Of a DNA stretch of 64,000 bases, positions 42,853-50,834 are shown one piece after another (position 1 is the first letter of the stretch; each line of letters starts with the position of its first letter). The DNA comes from Planctomycetota bacterium. Lineage in GTDB: Bacteria > Planctomycetota > UBA8742 > UBA2392. The stretch covers positions 49,889 through 113,888 of the forward strand of contig JADZFR010000038.1 in assembly GCA_020849795.1 (NCBI GenBank), in the 5' to 3' direction. The notes under the pieces are model-generated. The model was not told where the DNA came from and made no database searches. It saw only the letters and a program-made list of their open reading frames with translations. Made by a program: the position numbers and the translations under genes.

Positions 42853-43368
42853 TCAACCGTTGGTCTGCGGCTGGTTTGCGGGCGTCGTTTCTTCCGCCGG
42901 CGAGTTGCCCTGCGCACCGCCGTTGCCGGGCGCGTCGGTGACTGGCTCATCCAGCCACCACTTTGGTCCGGGGGTCCCGGTCTTGTCTTTGACAAACGCA
43001 AGTACCGACGGCGGAAAGAACTCCTTCGAGAAGACCTGAACCAGGTCAACCAGAAGCATCTCTGCCTCGGGGTCGCCGGTATCCTGCACGGCATACATGA
43101 ACTCGCGTACTGCGTCGCGCGCCAAGAGCTGGTACCGAAACTCCAGCCCTTGCCCATGATTGATATCGCTGGCGCGGCGCTTCACAGTCTTCTTGAACTC
43201 GGCGGAGTCAAAAGTGCCGTCCCGCAATTCCTTTGCACTCGCATTCATCATGTCCGCAAAGTTTGCCGTGTGGGTGTTCACAACTGGCCAGCAGGCGGCG
43301 AGCATGCTGCAGCAGCAGAGCACGATGGCGACTGGCAACCATTGCGTTTGCATGCGCGCGGATTTCAT
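42853..43368 (-). CDS. Hypothetical lipoprotein, copy 2 of a related pair
   Basis: A predicted lipoprotein of 171 residues from ATG 43368, which overlaps the upstream stop (ATGA). The leader ends in the lipobox LAAC. The mature part is helical, with a segment VQVFSKEFFPPSVLAFVKDK followed by a W-W-L-D-E motif and a Pro/Gly/Asn-rich tail. The next gene upstream has the same order, with ALATDLVPEKVRSALAG and WWNEA, so the two look like diverged duplicates. No family I can name. Confidence 0.7.
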   Translation of the reverse strand: MKSARMQTQWLPVAIVLCCCSMLAACWPVVNTHTANFADMMNASAKELRDGTFDSAEFKKTVKRRASDINHGQGLEFRYQLLARDAVREFMYAVQDTGDPEAEMLLVDLVQVFSKEFFPPSVLAFVKDKTGTPGPKWWLDEPVTDAPGNGGAQGNSPAEETTPANQPQTNG

Positions 43369-43784
43369 TCTGTCGCCTCGGCTTCGTTCCACCACACATC
43401 GGAATCCTTGACGCTGGAGCCGGCCAGCGCACTTCTGACCTTTTCCGGCACCAGGTCTGTGGCGAGTGCGCGTACGATGACCGCAATCAGGTGCTGCGCT
43501 TCCGATGCACCGGCCGCATCCACAAACGCACCCAGGCGGGCGTGAAAATACTCAATGGTCTTGGCATCGACCTTGTAGTCTTTGGCGGCCAGTGCCTTCA
43601 TGAAGGGAGCTGCATCCTCTTTGAAAGCCTCCGGCCTGAAGTTCTTGTTCTTCAGTTTCTTCTCGTGCAGCTCAAGGACTTCCCCAAGGCACTTCACCTG
43701 ATAGGTTTCGTTACTGCTGCATGCGCCCAGACACCAGGCTCCGGCAAGCAGCAAAACCAAGACTGGAAGCCTGCGAATCAGCAT
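43365..43784 (-). CDS. Hypothetical lipoprotein, copy 1 of a related pair
   Basis: A 139-residue predicted lipoprotein: hydrophobic leader with lipobox LGAC (Cys22), then a helical mature part with a Lys-rich stretch (HEKKLKNKNFRPEAFKED). The C-terminal segment resembles that of the next gene, with which it overlaps by four bases. This is the first gene of a minus-strand run that includes two lipoproteins, a membrane coiled-coil protein and the two receiver-phosphatases. Function unknown. Confidence 0.7.
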   Translation of the reverse strand: MLIRRLPVLVLLLAGAWCLGACSSNETYQVKCLGEVLELHEKKLKNKNFRPEAFKEDAAPFMKALAAKDYKVDAKTIEYFHARLGAFVDAAGASEAQHLIAVIVRALATDLVPEKVRSALAGSSVKDSDVWWNEAEATE

Positions 43785-43934
43785 GCTGTACAGGGTAACA
43801 CAGTCATCAAAAGCGTTCCATGAAATGCATTAGAGGCAGGCGGATGCACGGGCGTGGCAGAGCACAGGAACGCTACTCGTGCCGGTCCCGACCGAAGGGT
43901 TTGCTTCGGCGATTCCTTGATTATCGTGCAGTGC

Positions 43935-44588
43935 ATGTGTGGACGCTTCTACGTTCCTCCGCTTGCCATTGACCAGGCTGTGGCGATTCTGCCTCCCGAG
44001 CAGCAAGAGGCGGCGCGTGCTGCCATCAAGGAATGGATCGAATTCATGAATGCGCCGCGCGGCCACTATGACGTGCGACCGACGAACCAGTTTCCTGTCA
44101 TCACCACAACCGGGCTGGTGCCGATGCGCTGGGGATTCAAGACCGACAAGAGCAACGCGGTGTTCAACGCGCGGTCGGAAAGCCTGCGCTTTCCGATCTG
44201 GCGCGAGCCGCTGGTGCTTCGGCGCGCGGTGGTTGCCGTCGGCGGCTTCTATGAGTGGACCGGAGTGAAGGGCAACAAACAACCGCACGCAATTCAGCGT
44301 GCCGACGGCGATGTCATGCTGTTTGGTGCGATATGGACACCGGACGATGAAGTCGGCCCAAGCTTCTCGATCATCACTACTCCGGCCACGCAATGGATGG
44401 AGCCGCTGCACGACCGCATGCCGCTGATCCTTGAGCGGGCGCAAGTGGCTACCTGGCTGGACCTCACCCGCAAGCCGGCAGAAATCAAGCCCATGATTCA
44501 GCCCTATGCGGGTGCGCTGCGCGAGTTCGCGTGCGCCTCACCAGCAAAAGACAATGCGCCGAAGGCAGACAAAGGCAGTCTGTTCTAG
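43935..44588 (+). CDS. SOS response-associated peptidase-fold protein (SRAP/HMCES)
   Basis: A 217-residue SRAP-domain protein (E. coli YedK, human HMCES). Family members cross-link through the N-terminal Cys2 to abasic sites in single-stranded DNA and protect them from cleavage. From ATG 43935 the protein starts MCGRF, leaving Cys2 at the mature N-terminus, which decides the start. The conserved WGFKTDKSNAVFNARSES region, the YEWTG segment and the late HDRMPLIL histidine are present. It is an isolated gene, divergent from the lipoprotein cluster. Confidence 0.93.
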   Translation: MCGRFYVPPLAIDQAVAILPPEQQEAARAAIKEWIEFMNAPRGHYDVRPTNQFPVITTTGLVPMRWGFKTDKSNAVFNARSESLRFPIWREPLVLRRAVVAVGGFYEWTGVKGNKQPHAIQRADGDVMLFGAIWTPDDEVGPSFSIITTPATQWMEPLHDRMPLILERAQVATWLDLTRKPAEIKPMIQPYAGALREFACASPAKDNAPKADKGSLF

Positions 44589-44671
44589 CCGCCGGTTGAT
44601 GCTGTCAGCGGGCCTTTGCAGGTCATCTCGCAACCTGGCACGACTCATTCGATGTCTTGACAGTTAACAAG

Positions 44672-44702
44672 AGCAGCCTTGGGAGTAGCTCCCAAGGCTG
44701 CT
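44672..44702 (-). terminator. Long hairpin terminator after tRNA-Lys
   Basis: AGCAGCCTTGGGAG (44672-44685) pairs perfectly with CTCCCAAGGCTGCT (44689-44702) around a 3-base loop, 14 bp in all. It lies 8 bases after the CCA end of the minus-strand tRNA and is followed there by CTTGTTAAC. Confidence 0.85.
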
Positions 44703-44710
44703 GTGGTGGC

Positions 44711-44786
<76 letters not shown>

Positions 44787-44889
44787 GTTGCCCGTGCGGT
44801 TTGCCGCGCGGGCGCATAGAAATACCCTTTGGCTCTGCACTGTCAAGGCCCGGCCGCTACTTCGGCCCCTTCTGCAACGATTGGCGGCT

Positions 44890-46155
44890 TCATTCTGCGG
44901 CCGGCGTCAACAGCTTGGCGGCTCTGTCCATGTGCTGAGAGGCGCGCTTCATGGCATCCCGCTGATCGCCCTTGTGCCTGGCCTCGATCTTCGCGTCGTC
45001 CGCATACAGCTTGCCGTCGATGAACGCCTGCCCCACCTTGTGCCACTTCACCAGCGCTTCGCGTGCGGCTGTGTGCTCGGGGTGGGCCTCGACGATGCCG
45101 GCTGCCACGCCGATGAAGTCCAGGAAGGCACCGATGCTGTGGCCGTAGCAGTATGAGCGCGGGCGATTCGACGCGATTGCTTCCAGTGCCTTGCGCGTTT
45201 CTTCATCCATGTCGTCAGGCATGCCCACCTTCTCGGTGGTTTTGCCTGGCATGATCAGCTTGCCATCTTCTTCTTTCAGTTCACTCAGCAGGTCGGCCAG
45301 GGCTGCCACGTACTCGTCGAGTTCGGCGGCGGTGCGCTCGGCGCGGCCGTGGCGGCGATGGCCACCGGCCAACAGCCCGACCAGTTCAGTCCGTGAGTCC
45401 CAGTACTTCTCGCGCTCGCTTCGCAGCAGCGCCACCTCGTCCGTATACGTGATTCGGGTGTTATAGCTGATCGTGATGTTGTCGGCGGCCGTGGGCTCAA
45501 GGTTCTCGAACGTCCACGTGAACACGTCGTCCCTGAACTCAAGATTCCCGACCGGGCCAACACTGCGTAAGTGGTCGGCTGTCAGCTTGTCCGCGAACTT
45601 CAGCGTGACCACCGCCTTGCCGATGGCGTTCTTCCAGCCGGCACCGCTGTGCAGGATGTACCCGGTACGGCGATGTTCGCTGTAATGCCAGGTGTCCACT
45701 GAATATGTGACCACGTGCGTTGCCTTTGCCTGGGCGGCGTAGCTGGCATCCCAGACGTACCAGTAGTCATGGACATGCATGCCGGCCTCTTCCTGGTTGA
45801 CGCCATCTTTGGCGGGCCGGCGGTCGATCAGCTTGAGCGTATGCTCGGTGCCGTCCGTGACGGCCTTGAACCCGGTCATGTTCTTGTACGGCCCGATCGG
45901 AAAGCCGACTTCAAACGAAGTGGCATCGCCCAGGTTCGTCATGTGAAAGGTAGCGGTCACATCCAGCCGGTCGCCCCCTTCGGTCTTTCGCAGCACGAGA
46001 TTCACTTCCTCGGCGGTCATCTCGACGTTGACGTCCTTCACGTCGCCGGCATGGAATTGCAGGCCGGGTGCCGTGGTGCGCGGCTTTGGCCCCATGTCGG
46101 CGGCCAATGGCGCGGCACAGGCGGCGGCGGCCAGCAAAGTCAGTGCGATGCGCAT
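44890..46155 (-). CDS. Secreted hypothetical protein
   Basis: A 421-residue exported protein of unknown function. ATG 46155 has AGGAG 4-9 bases upstream, and the signal peptide runs MRIALTLLAAAACAAPLAAD. Residues about 25-255 are beta-rich, with VNLVLRKTEGGDRLDVTATF and an F-E-V-G-F-P-I-G segment, a pattern seen in DUF4424-type domains, though that is uncertain. The C-terminal 170 residues are helical with an H-R-R-H-G-R-A-E stretch. It has no operon partner: tRNA-Lys lies downstream and the ABC cluster is divergent. Confidence 0.7.
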   Translation of the reverse strand: MRIALTLLAAAACAAPLAADMGPKPRTTAPGLQFHAGDVKDVNVEMTAEEVNLVLRKTEGGDRLDVTATFHMTNLGDATSFEVGFPIGPYKNMTGFKAVTDGTEHTLKLIDRRPAKDGVNQEEAGMHVHDYWYVWDASYAAQAKATHVVTYSVDTWHYSEHRRTGYILHSGAGWKNAIGKAVVTLKFADKLTADHLRSVGPVGNLEFRDDVFTWTFENLEPTAADNITISYNTRITYTDEVALLRSEREKYWDSRTELVGLLAGGHRRHGRAERTAAELDEYVAALADLLSELKEEDGKLIMPGKTTEKVGMPDDMDEETRKALEAIASNRPRSYCYGHSIGAFLDFIGVAAGIVEAHPEHTAAREALVKWHKVGQAFIDGKLYADDAKIEARHKGDQRDAMKRASQHMDRAAKLLTPAAE

Positions 46156-46287
46156 GCTTGCTCCTTGGCAATTGAGTGGGGCCTGGGTGCCCGGGCTTTC
46201 GTAGTAAACATCAAAACGGGTGGTAGATGAGACGCAAGCAAGACTGGCCCGGTTTCGATCTTTCCGCAAAGTTGAGGGTAACCCGTG

Positions 46288-46315
46288 TTGCAGTCAGTGC
46301 CTGCGGCAATAAGAT
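46288..46315 (+). promoter_or_regulatory. Possible promoter of the ABC transporter cluster
   Basis: TTGCAG (46288-46293), 16-base spacer, TAAGAT (46310-46315), 9 bases before ATG 46325. Moderate matches only. Confidence 0.35.
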
Positions 46316-46324
46316 TCGCCCCGC

Positions 46325-47551
46325 ATGATTGAGGTCAAAGGCATCACGAAGTTCTACGGCCACTTCAAGGCGCTTGATGGCGTGAGCTTTCACGTTGACA
46401 AGGGCGAAGTGCTGGGCTTTCTCGGCCCTAACGGCGCCGGCAAGTCCACGACCATGAAGATTCTCACGACGTACATCTCGGCCAGCGAGGGCACGGCCAG
46501 CGTGGGCGGGCACGATGTGCACGCGTTTCCGCAGCAAGTGCGCCGCCGCATTGGCTATCTACCCGAGACTCCGCCGCTGTACGGCGACATGACCGTTGAG
46601 GACTATCTCAAGTTTGCCGGGCGCGCCCGCGGCCTGCAGGGCGCTGAACTCAAGCGTCGCCTTGAATCGGTGGTCACCGACTGCGGCTTGCGCCCGAAGT
46701 TCAAGGCGCGCGTGGTAGAACTCTCGAAGGGTTTCAAGCAGCGCACTGGCCTGGCGCAAGCGCTGATCCATGACCCGGACGTGCTGATCCTGGACGAGCC
46801 AACCAGCGGCCTTGACCCGCGCCAGATCATCGAGATTCGCAAGCTGATTGAACGCTTGCGCGAGAACAAGTGCATCATCTTCAGTACGCACATCCTGCAA
46901 GAAGCTACCGCTGTGGCCAGCCGCCTCGTGATCGTGAACGGCGGGCGAAAGGTCGCCGACGGCACCGTCGAGCAACTGGCGGCGCAGTCTTCCGACACCC
47001 TGACGGTTCGCGTGCTGGTCAAGGGCGGCGACGACGCGCTTTCCGAATCATTGTCGCGGCTTGACACCGTAAAGTCCGTCGAGAAGCAACAGGGCCCCAG
47101 CGGCTACACGCGCTACCTGCTGACGGTCAGCGGCGGCCAGCGCGGCAGTCGCGAAGCGTGCGAAGCCGTGGCGCTGCAGGTGCAATCTCGCGGATTTCTG
47201 CTGGCCGAGCTGGCGCCCGAGAAGCTGACGCTGGAGCACATCTTCCTGAACCTGTTGCAGAAGGCGCCCATGCCGGCCATGCCGGCCAAGCCGACCTGGA
47301 AGGCAGATGAGAAGCCGGTTTCAATTTCAAGTACTGACAAATCGGCATTGCTGCCACTCAGGGCACCCAGCGCAGTGCCCGATGACCCGAACGCAACTGC
47401 GGCTGCCACGCGCCTGACGCAACCTGCAACCGAGACCGACCTTTACCATCCCGCAGATGCCAACAGCGACACGGCCACGGACATGGGCGAGAAGCCGGAC
47501 CCCGACAAGACCCTGTTTTCACCGCGCCCGCCAGACAGGGGGGACGCCTGA
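46325..47551 (+). CDS. ABC transporter ATP-binding protein, GldA-like, with C-terminal extension
   Basis: A 408-residue ATPase of the ABC-2/GldA group. Walker A GPNGAGKS (near 36-43), signature ELSKGFKQRTGLAQAL, Walker B VLILDEP and switch His in FSTHIL are intact. Typical members end near residue 310; here about 100 extra Pro/Ala/Asp-rich residues follow, of unknown role. It opens a run of five overlapping genes: two permeases, a GldG-type protein and a DUF4340 protein. Such sets occur in gliding bacteroidetes but also widely outside them, so export or envelope remodelling is as likely as motility. Confidence 0.9.
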   Translation: MIEVKGITKFYGHFKALDGVSFHVDKGEVLGFLGPNGAGKSTTMKILTTYISASEGTASVGGHDVHAFPQQVRRRIGYLPETPPLYGDMTVEDYLKFAGRARGLQGAELKRRLESVVTDCGLRPKFKARVVELSKGFKQRTGLAQALIHDPDVLILDEPTSGLDPRQIIEIRKLIERLRENKCIIFSTHILQEATAVASRLVIVNGGRKVADGTVEQLAAQSSDTLTVRVLVKGGDDALSESLSRLDTVKSVEKQQGPSGYTRYLLTVSGGQRGSREACEAVALQVQSRGFLLAELAPEKLTLEHIFLNLLQKAPMPAMPAKPTWKADEKPVSISSTDKSALLPLRAPSAVPDDPNATAAATRLTQPATETDLYHPADANSDTATDMGEKPDPDKTLFSPRPPDRGDA

Positions 47552-48528
47552 TGCTGCCGATCTACAGGCGGGAGATGAAAGGCTACTTCGAGTCGCTGAT
47601 GGGCATCGGCATCATCGGTGCATTCGTCGTCGTGATGATGATGCTGAGCGTCATGCTGGATCCGCTTGGCGGGGGCGGCGACTGGTTCGCGCGCGGCGAG
47701 CTTTCGATGCGCACGTTCTTCGGCGTGTTCCCGTGGGTGGCCGCCGTGGTCGTGCCCGCCGTCAGCATGCGGCTGTGGGCGGATGACCGGCGCCAGGCGA
47801 CGTTTGAAATGCTGATGACCTTGCCGATCCCGACCTGGAAGGTCGCGTTGGGCAAGTACCTTGCCGGCGTCACATTTCTCGCCGCGATGCTTGCGGGAAC
47901 CGTGGCCTACCCGCTGATGTTGAGCCAGTTCGGACAGCCGGACTGGGCGCCCGTCCTTGGCGGCTACATCGCCTGCTTTCTGCTTGGTTCAGCGTTTGTG
48001 GCGATTGGCTTGTTTGTCAGCGGCTTGACCGAGAACCAGGCGCTGGCGTTCTTTCTGGGCATGCTGATCTGCCTGGGCATTGTCGGCATGGGCGAGATGC
48101 GCGGCTTGCTTGGTGAGCTGGCACGGACAAACCCCGAGTCGGCACTGATGCTGCTGATCAGCATACCGCTGGTGACCATCGGATTTCTGGCTGCGGCAGT
48201 AGGGCGTGACAAAGCCTTCGGCGTGGCGATTGGCGCGCTGGCGGTGATCGGCAACATGATCGCATACGCGTGGAGCGGCGCACAGGACACGGGGGTCAAG
48301 GCCACCAACAGTGAAGACATTGCGGCAACCGTTGAGACCGCAACGCGTGGCACCACGCAGGCCGGAGAAATCGTGGTCAGTGCATTGGCGCAGATTGCGG
48401 TGCTGGATCACTTCAGTGAAATCCAGCGCGGGGTCGTCAACACGAATGGCCTGGTCTTTTTCGCGGGGCTGGTTGTGTTCTTCGTGCTGCTGAACGTCTG
48501 GTCGCTTGAATCACGGAGGTACTCGTGA
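47551..48528 (+). CDS. ABC-2 type permease, GldF-like
   Basis: A 325-residue inner-membrane protein with six predicted helices and the ABC-2 pattern MLPIYRREMKGYFESLMGIG at its start, an N-terminal conserved segment of GldF-type permeases. An extracytoplasmic loop lies near residues 255-280. Its ATG overlaps the stop of the ATPase (TGATG) and its own stop overlaps the next gene, so the stoichiometry is likely fixed by coupled translation. It should form the channel with the ATPase at 46325. Confidence 0.87.
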   Translation: MLPIYRREMKGYFESLMGIGIIGAFVVVMMMLSVMLDPLGGGGDWFARGELSMRTFFGVFPWVAAVVVPAVSMRLWADDRRQATFEMLMTLPIPTWKVALGKYLAGVTFLAAMLAGTVAYPLMLSQFGQPDWAPVLGGYIACFLLGSAFVAIGLFVSGLTENQALAFFLGMLICLGIVGMGEMRGLLGELARTNPESALMLLISIPLVTIGFLAAAVGRDKAFGVAIGALAVIGNMIAYAWSGAQDTGVKATNSEDIAATVETATRGTTQAGEIVVSALAQIAVLDHFSEIQRGVVNTNGLVFFAGLVVFFVLLNVWSLESRRYS

Positions 48529-50834
48529 TGGTCAACCGCAAGCGCAACTACACATGGCACTTTCTGCTGATGGCCATCATGACCGCGATTGCCATTGGCG
48601 TGGTCAACTACCTGGCCATGGAGCACCGCCTGAGGCTTGACCTTACCGCGGACCAGCGATTCTCACTGAGCCCGGGCACCAAGGCTTTGTTCGACAAGCT
48701 GCCCGAGACCGTGACGGTGACGTATTACGTTGACGAAGAGCCGCCCGCCAAGCGCATCAACCTTGAGCGCGACGTACGCGACAAGCTGGGCGAACTTGCT
48801 ACCAGCTCGGGCGGCAAGCTGCAGTTCAGCGTGGTGCGCATCGCCAATGCCGAGGCCGCCGAGAAGGCCAAGGAGCTTGAGAAAGATGGCATCACACGCA
48901 CGCTCGATGTCATGACCACGGGCGACGATGAAGCCGCACAGACCAAAGGTTTCCAGGGCTTCTTCTCGAGCATTAAGGTGCAGTACGGCACTTCTCCGCC
49001 TGAGGTCATTAATGGCATCGTCAACCTGTACGACCGCAACGACGAAAGCGCTGAACACCGCGTTGACACGCTGGAGTTCGACGTGGCGTACGCGTTGCTG
49101 CGCATGAAGAACAAGGTAGTTCGGCCGACGCTGGACCGACTGTTGAAGGCGCGCAGCGAACGCATTGAGTTCCGCTACATCCACAGCAACGACCTGCCCG
49201 AGCAGTACAAGGGCATGGGCCAATGGGTGCACAACGCAATGCTCGAAATTGCCGCGCTGGCGCCGCAGCAGGTTGGATACCAGCAGGTGATGGTTGGCCC
49301 CGACGCGCCGATCAAGCTGGACGACGCGTTTGGCAGCGGCCGCAAAGTCGAGTACCCGTTCGTCAGTGCCAAGAAGGCGCGACTGGGCCGCACCGAGACC
49401 GGCGAACTGGTGCAGATCCCCGAGTCGGCGTACTACACCACGTTGATGATGCGCGTCAGTGCCGCCGAAAAGCCATACGCAATCGTCAATTTCCTCGAGG
49501 ACGAGAATCAGCCCGCTGTCAAAAAGCGCATTGAGGACTGGATCTGGGAAACCCTGAAGCCGCGTTCACGGCTGGGGTTTGTGCTGCCACCATCGTTGCC
49601 CAAGTACCAGATGCATGAGCGGCCGGGCAGCCCGCCCGCGAACGGGCATACGCCACTGTACAACTACATCTCCGAGTTTCTGGGCTACGACACGATGTGG
49701 GTGGACATCATCGGCAACAAGCGCATCCCGGGTGACCTCGCCTGCTTAATTGTAATGGAGCCAAACCAGCTCAGCGAACGCGAACTCTACGAGATCGACC
49801 GCTACCTCGCCGAGGGCGGCAACGTCGTGATGATGGTACAGGGCTGGCGGGCCGAACTCGACTTCGGCCAGGTGCCGACCAAAGACGACATGTCGCTGCA
49901 GAAACTCAACATGCAGCCGCACTTCACCGATTGGGCCACGCACATCGGCGTAGACTTCGGGCAGGACCTGCTGCTGCGCAAGAACGCCCGGCTGTCGCCC
50001 TTTCACGTCATGAGTGACGGGCGCGGCGGCCAGACCAGCATGCCCGTGCCGACCAAACTCAAGTTCGCCCCGGCAATTGCGCCCCAGGACCTGAACGCCG
50101 AAAACGTCCTGACGCGCGGGCTTGCGGGCCTGCCCATGCCGCTGCCGATTGAGCTGAAGCTGAACGACGCCCGGCTTACCAGCCGCGAGCTGCAAAGCAC
50201 CGAGATCATTCGCATGAAAGACGGCGTGTACAAGTTCATCCCGGCAAACCCGGCTTTCCCGACGATTCCGGTGAATCTGGATCTCGACAGCCAACGCGAA
50301 GTCGAACAGAACGCGTCCGCCGACCCCGAAAAGCAGGTCCGCGCACAACTGCTGGACCACGACCCGTTGGTGGCAGTGCACATCAAGGGTCGCTTCCCAA
50401 GCCTCTGGGCCGATGAACAGCGCAAGATTCCCGGCTGGCAAGGCGCCGACCCGGCCACCGAGACCGCGCCTGCCGTCAACGGCCGCGAGGGCAACCTGAT
50501 CATCTTCACCAGCGCCGACATCCTGAACACCGAGTACTTCGGCGGCTGGACGCGACAGGAGATTCAGCCGGTAGTGATCAATCGCGGCATCTCGTTGTAC
50601 CGCAACCTGTCGGAAGCATTCATCTACGGCGAAGACCTGGTGAACCTGCGGGCGCGTACAGGCGTGAGCCCGCGGATTGCCGGGCCGGTGTCGAACAACA
50701 TGAAAGTCTTCTGGTTTCTGGTATGCATCGGCGGTGTGCCCTTGCTGCTTGTGATCGTGGCCGGTGCGCGCAGCTACGTACGCTTGCGCGAGCGCGAAGA
50801 GTATGACGCAGCGTTCACGGGAGGCGCCGAATGA
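48528..50834 (+). CDS. GldG-type ABC transporter auxiliary protein
   Basis: A 768-residue membrane-anchored protein related to GldG (ABC_transp_aux). A first helix (FLLMAIMTAIAIGVVNYLA, about 10-28) is followed by the family opening LDLTADQRFSLSPGTKALFD and a large periplasmic region, with a second helix near the C-terminus (VFWFLVCIGGVPLLLVIVAG). I start at ATG 48528 because GGAGGT sits 7 bases upstream; GTG 48525 overlaps. In Gld-type systems this protein stands beside the permease and is thought to help assemble the outer part of the complex. It overlaps the next gene by four bases. Confidence 0.88.
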   Translation: MVNRKRNYTWHFLLMAIMTAIAIGVVNYLAMEHRLRLDLTADQRFSLSPGTKALFDKLPETVTVTYYVDEEPPAKRINLERDVRDKLGELATSSGGKLQFSVVRIANAEAAEKAKELEKDGITRTLDVMTTGDDEAAQTKGFQGFFSSIKVQYGTSPPEVINGIVNLYDRNDESAEHRVDTLEFDVAYALLRMKNKVVRPTLDRLLKARSERIEFRYIHSNDLPEQYKGMGQWVHNAMLEIAALAPQQVGYQQVMVGPDAPIKLDDAFGSGRKVEYPFVSAKKARLGRTETGELVQIPESAYYTTLMMRVSAAEKPYAIVNFLEDENQPAVKKRIEDWIWETLKPRSRLGFVLPPSLPKYQMHERPGSPPANGHTPLYNYISEFLGYDTMWVDIIGNKRIPGDLACLIVMEPNQLSERELYEIDRYLAEGGNVVMMVQGWRAELDFGQVPTKDDMSLQKLNMQPHFTDWATHIGVDFGQDLLLRKNARLSPFHVMSDGRGGQTSMPVPTKLKFAPAIAPQDLNAENVLTRGLAGLPMPLPIELKLNDARLTSRELQSTEIIRMKDGVYKFIPANPAFPTIPVNLDLDSQREVEQNASADPEKQVRAQLLDHDPLVAVHIKGRFPSLWADEQRKIPGWQGADPATETAPAVNGREGNLIIFTSADILNTEYFGGWTRQEIQPVVINRGISLYRNLSEAFIYGEDLVNLRARTGVSPRIAGPVSNNMKVFWFLVCIGGVPLLLVIVAGARSYVRLREREEYDAAFTGGAE

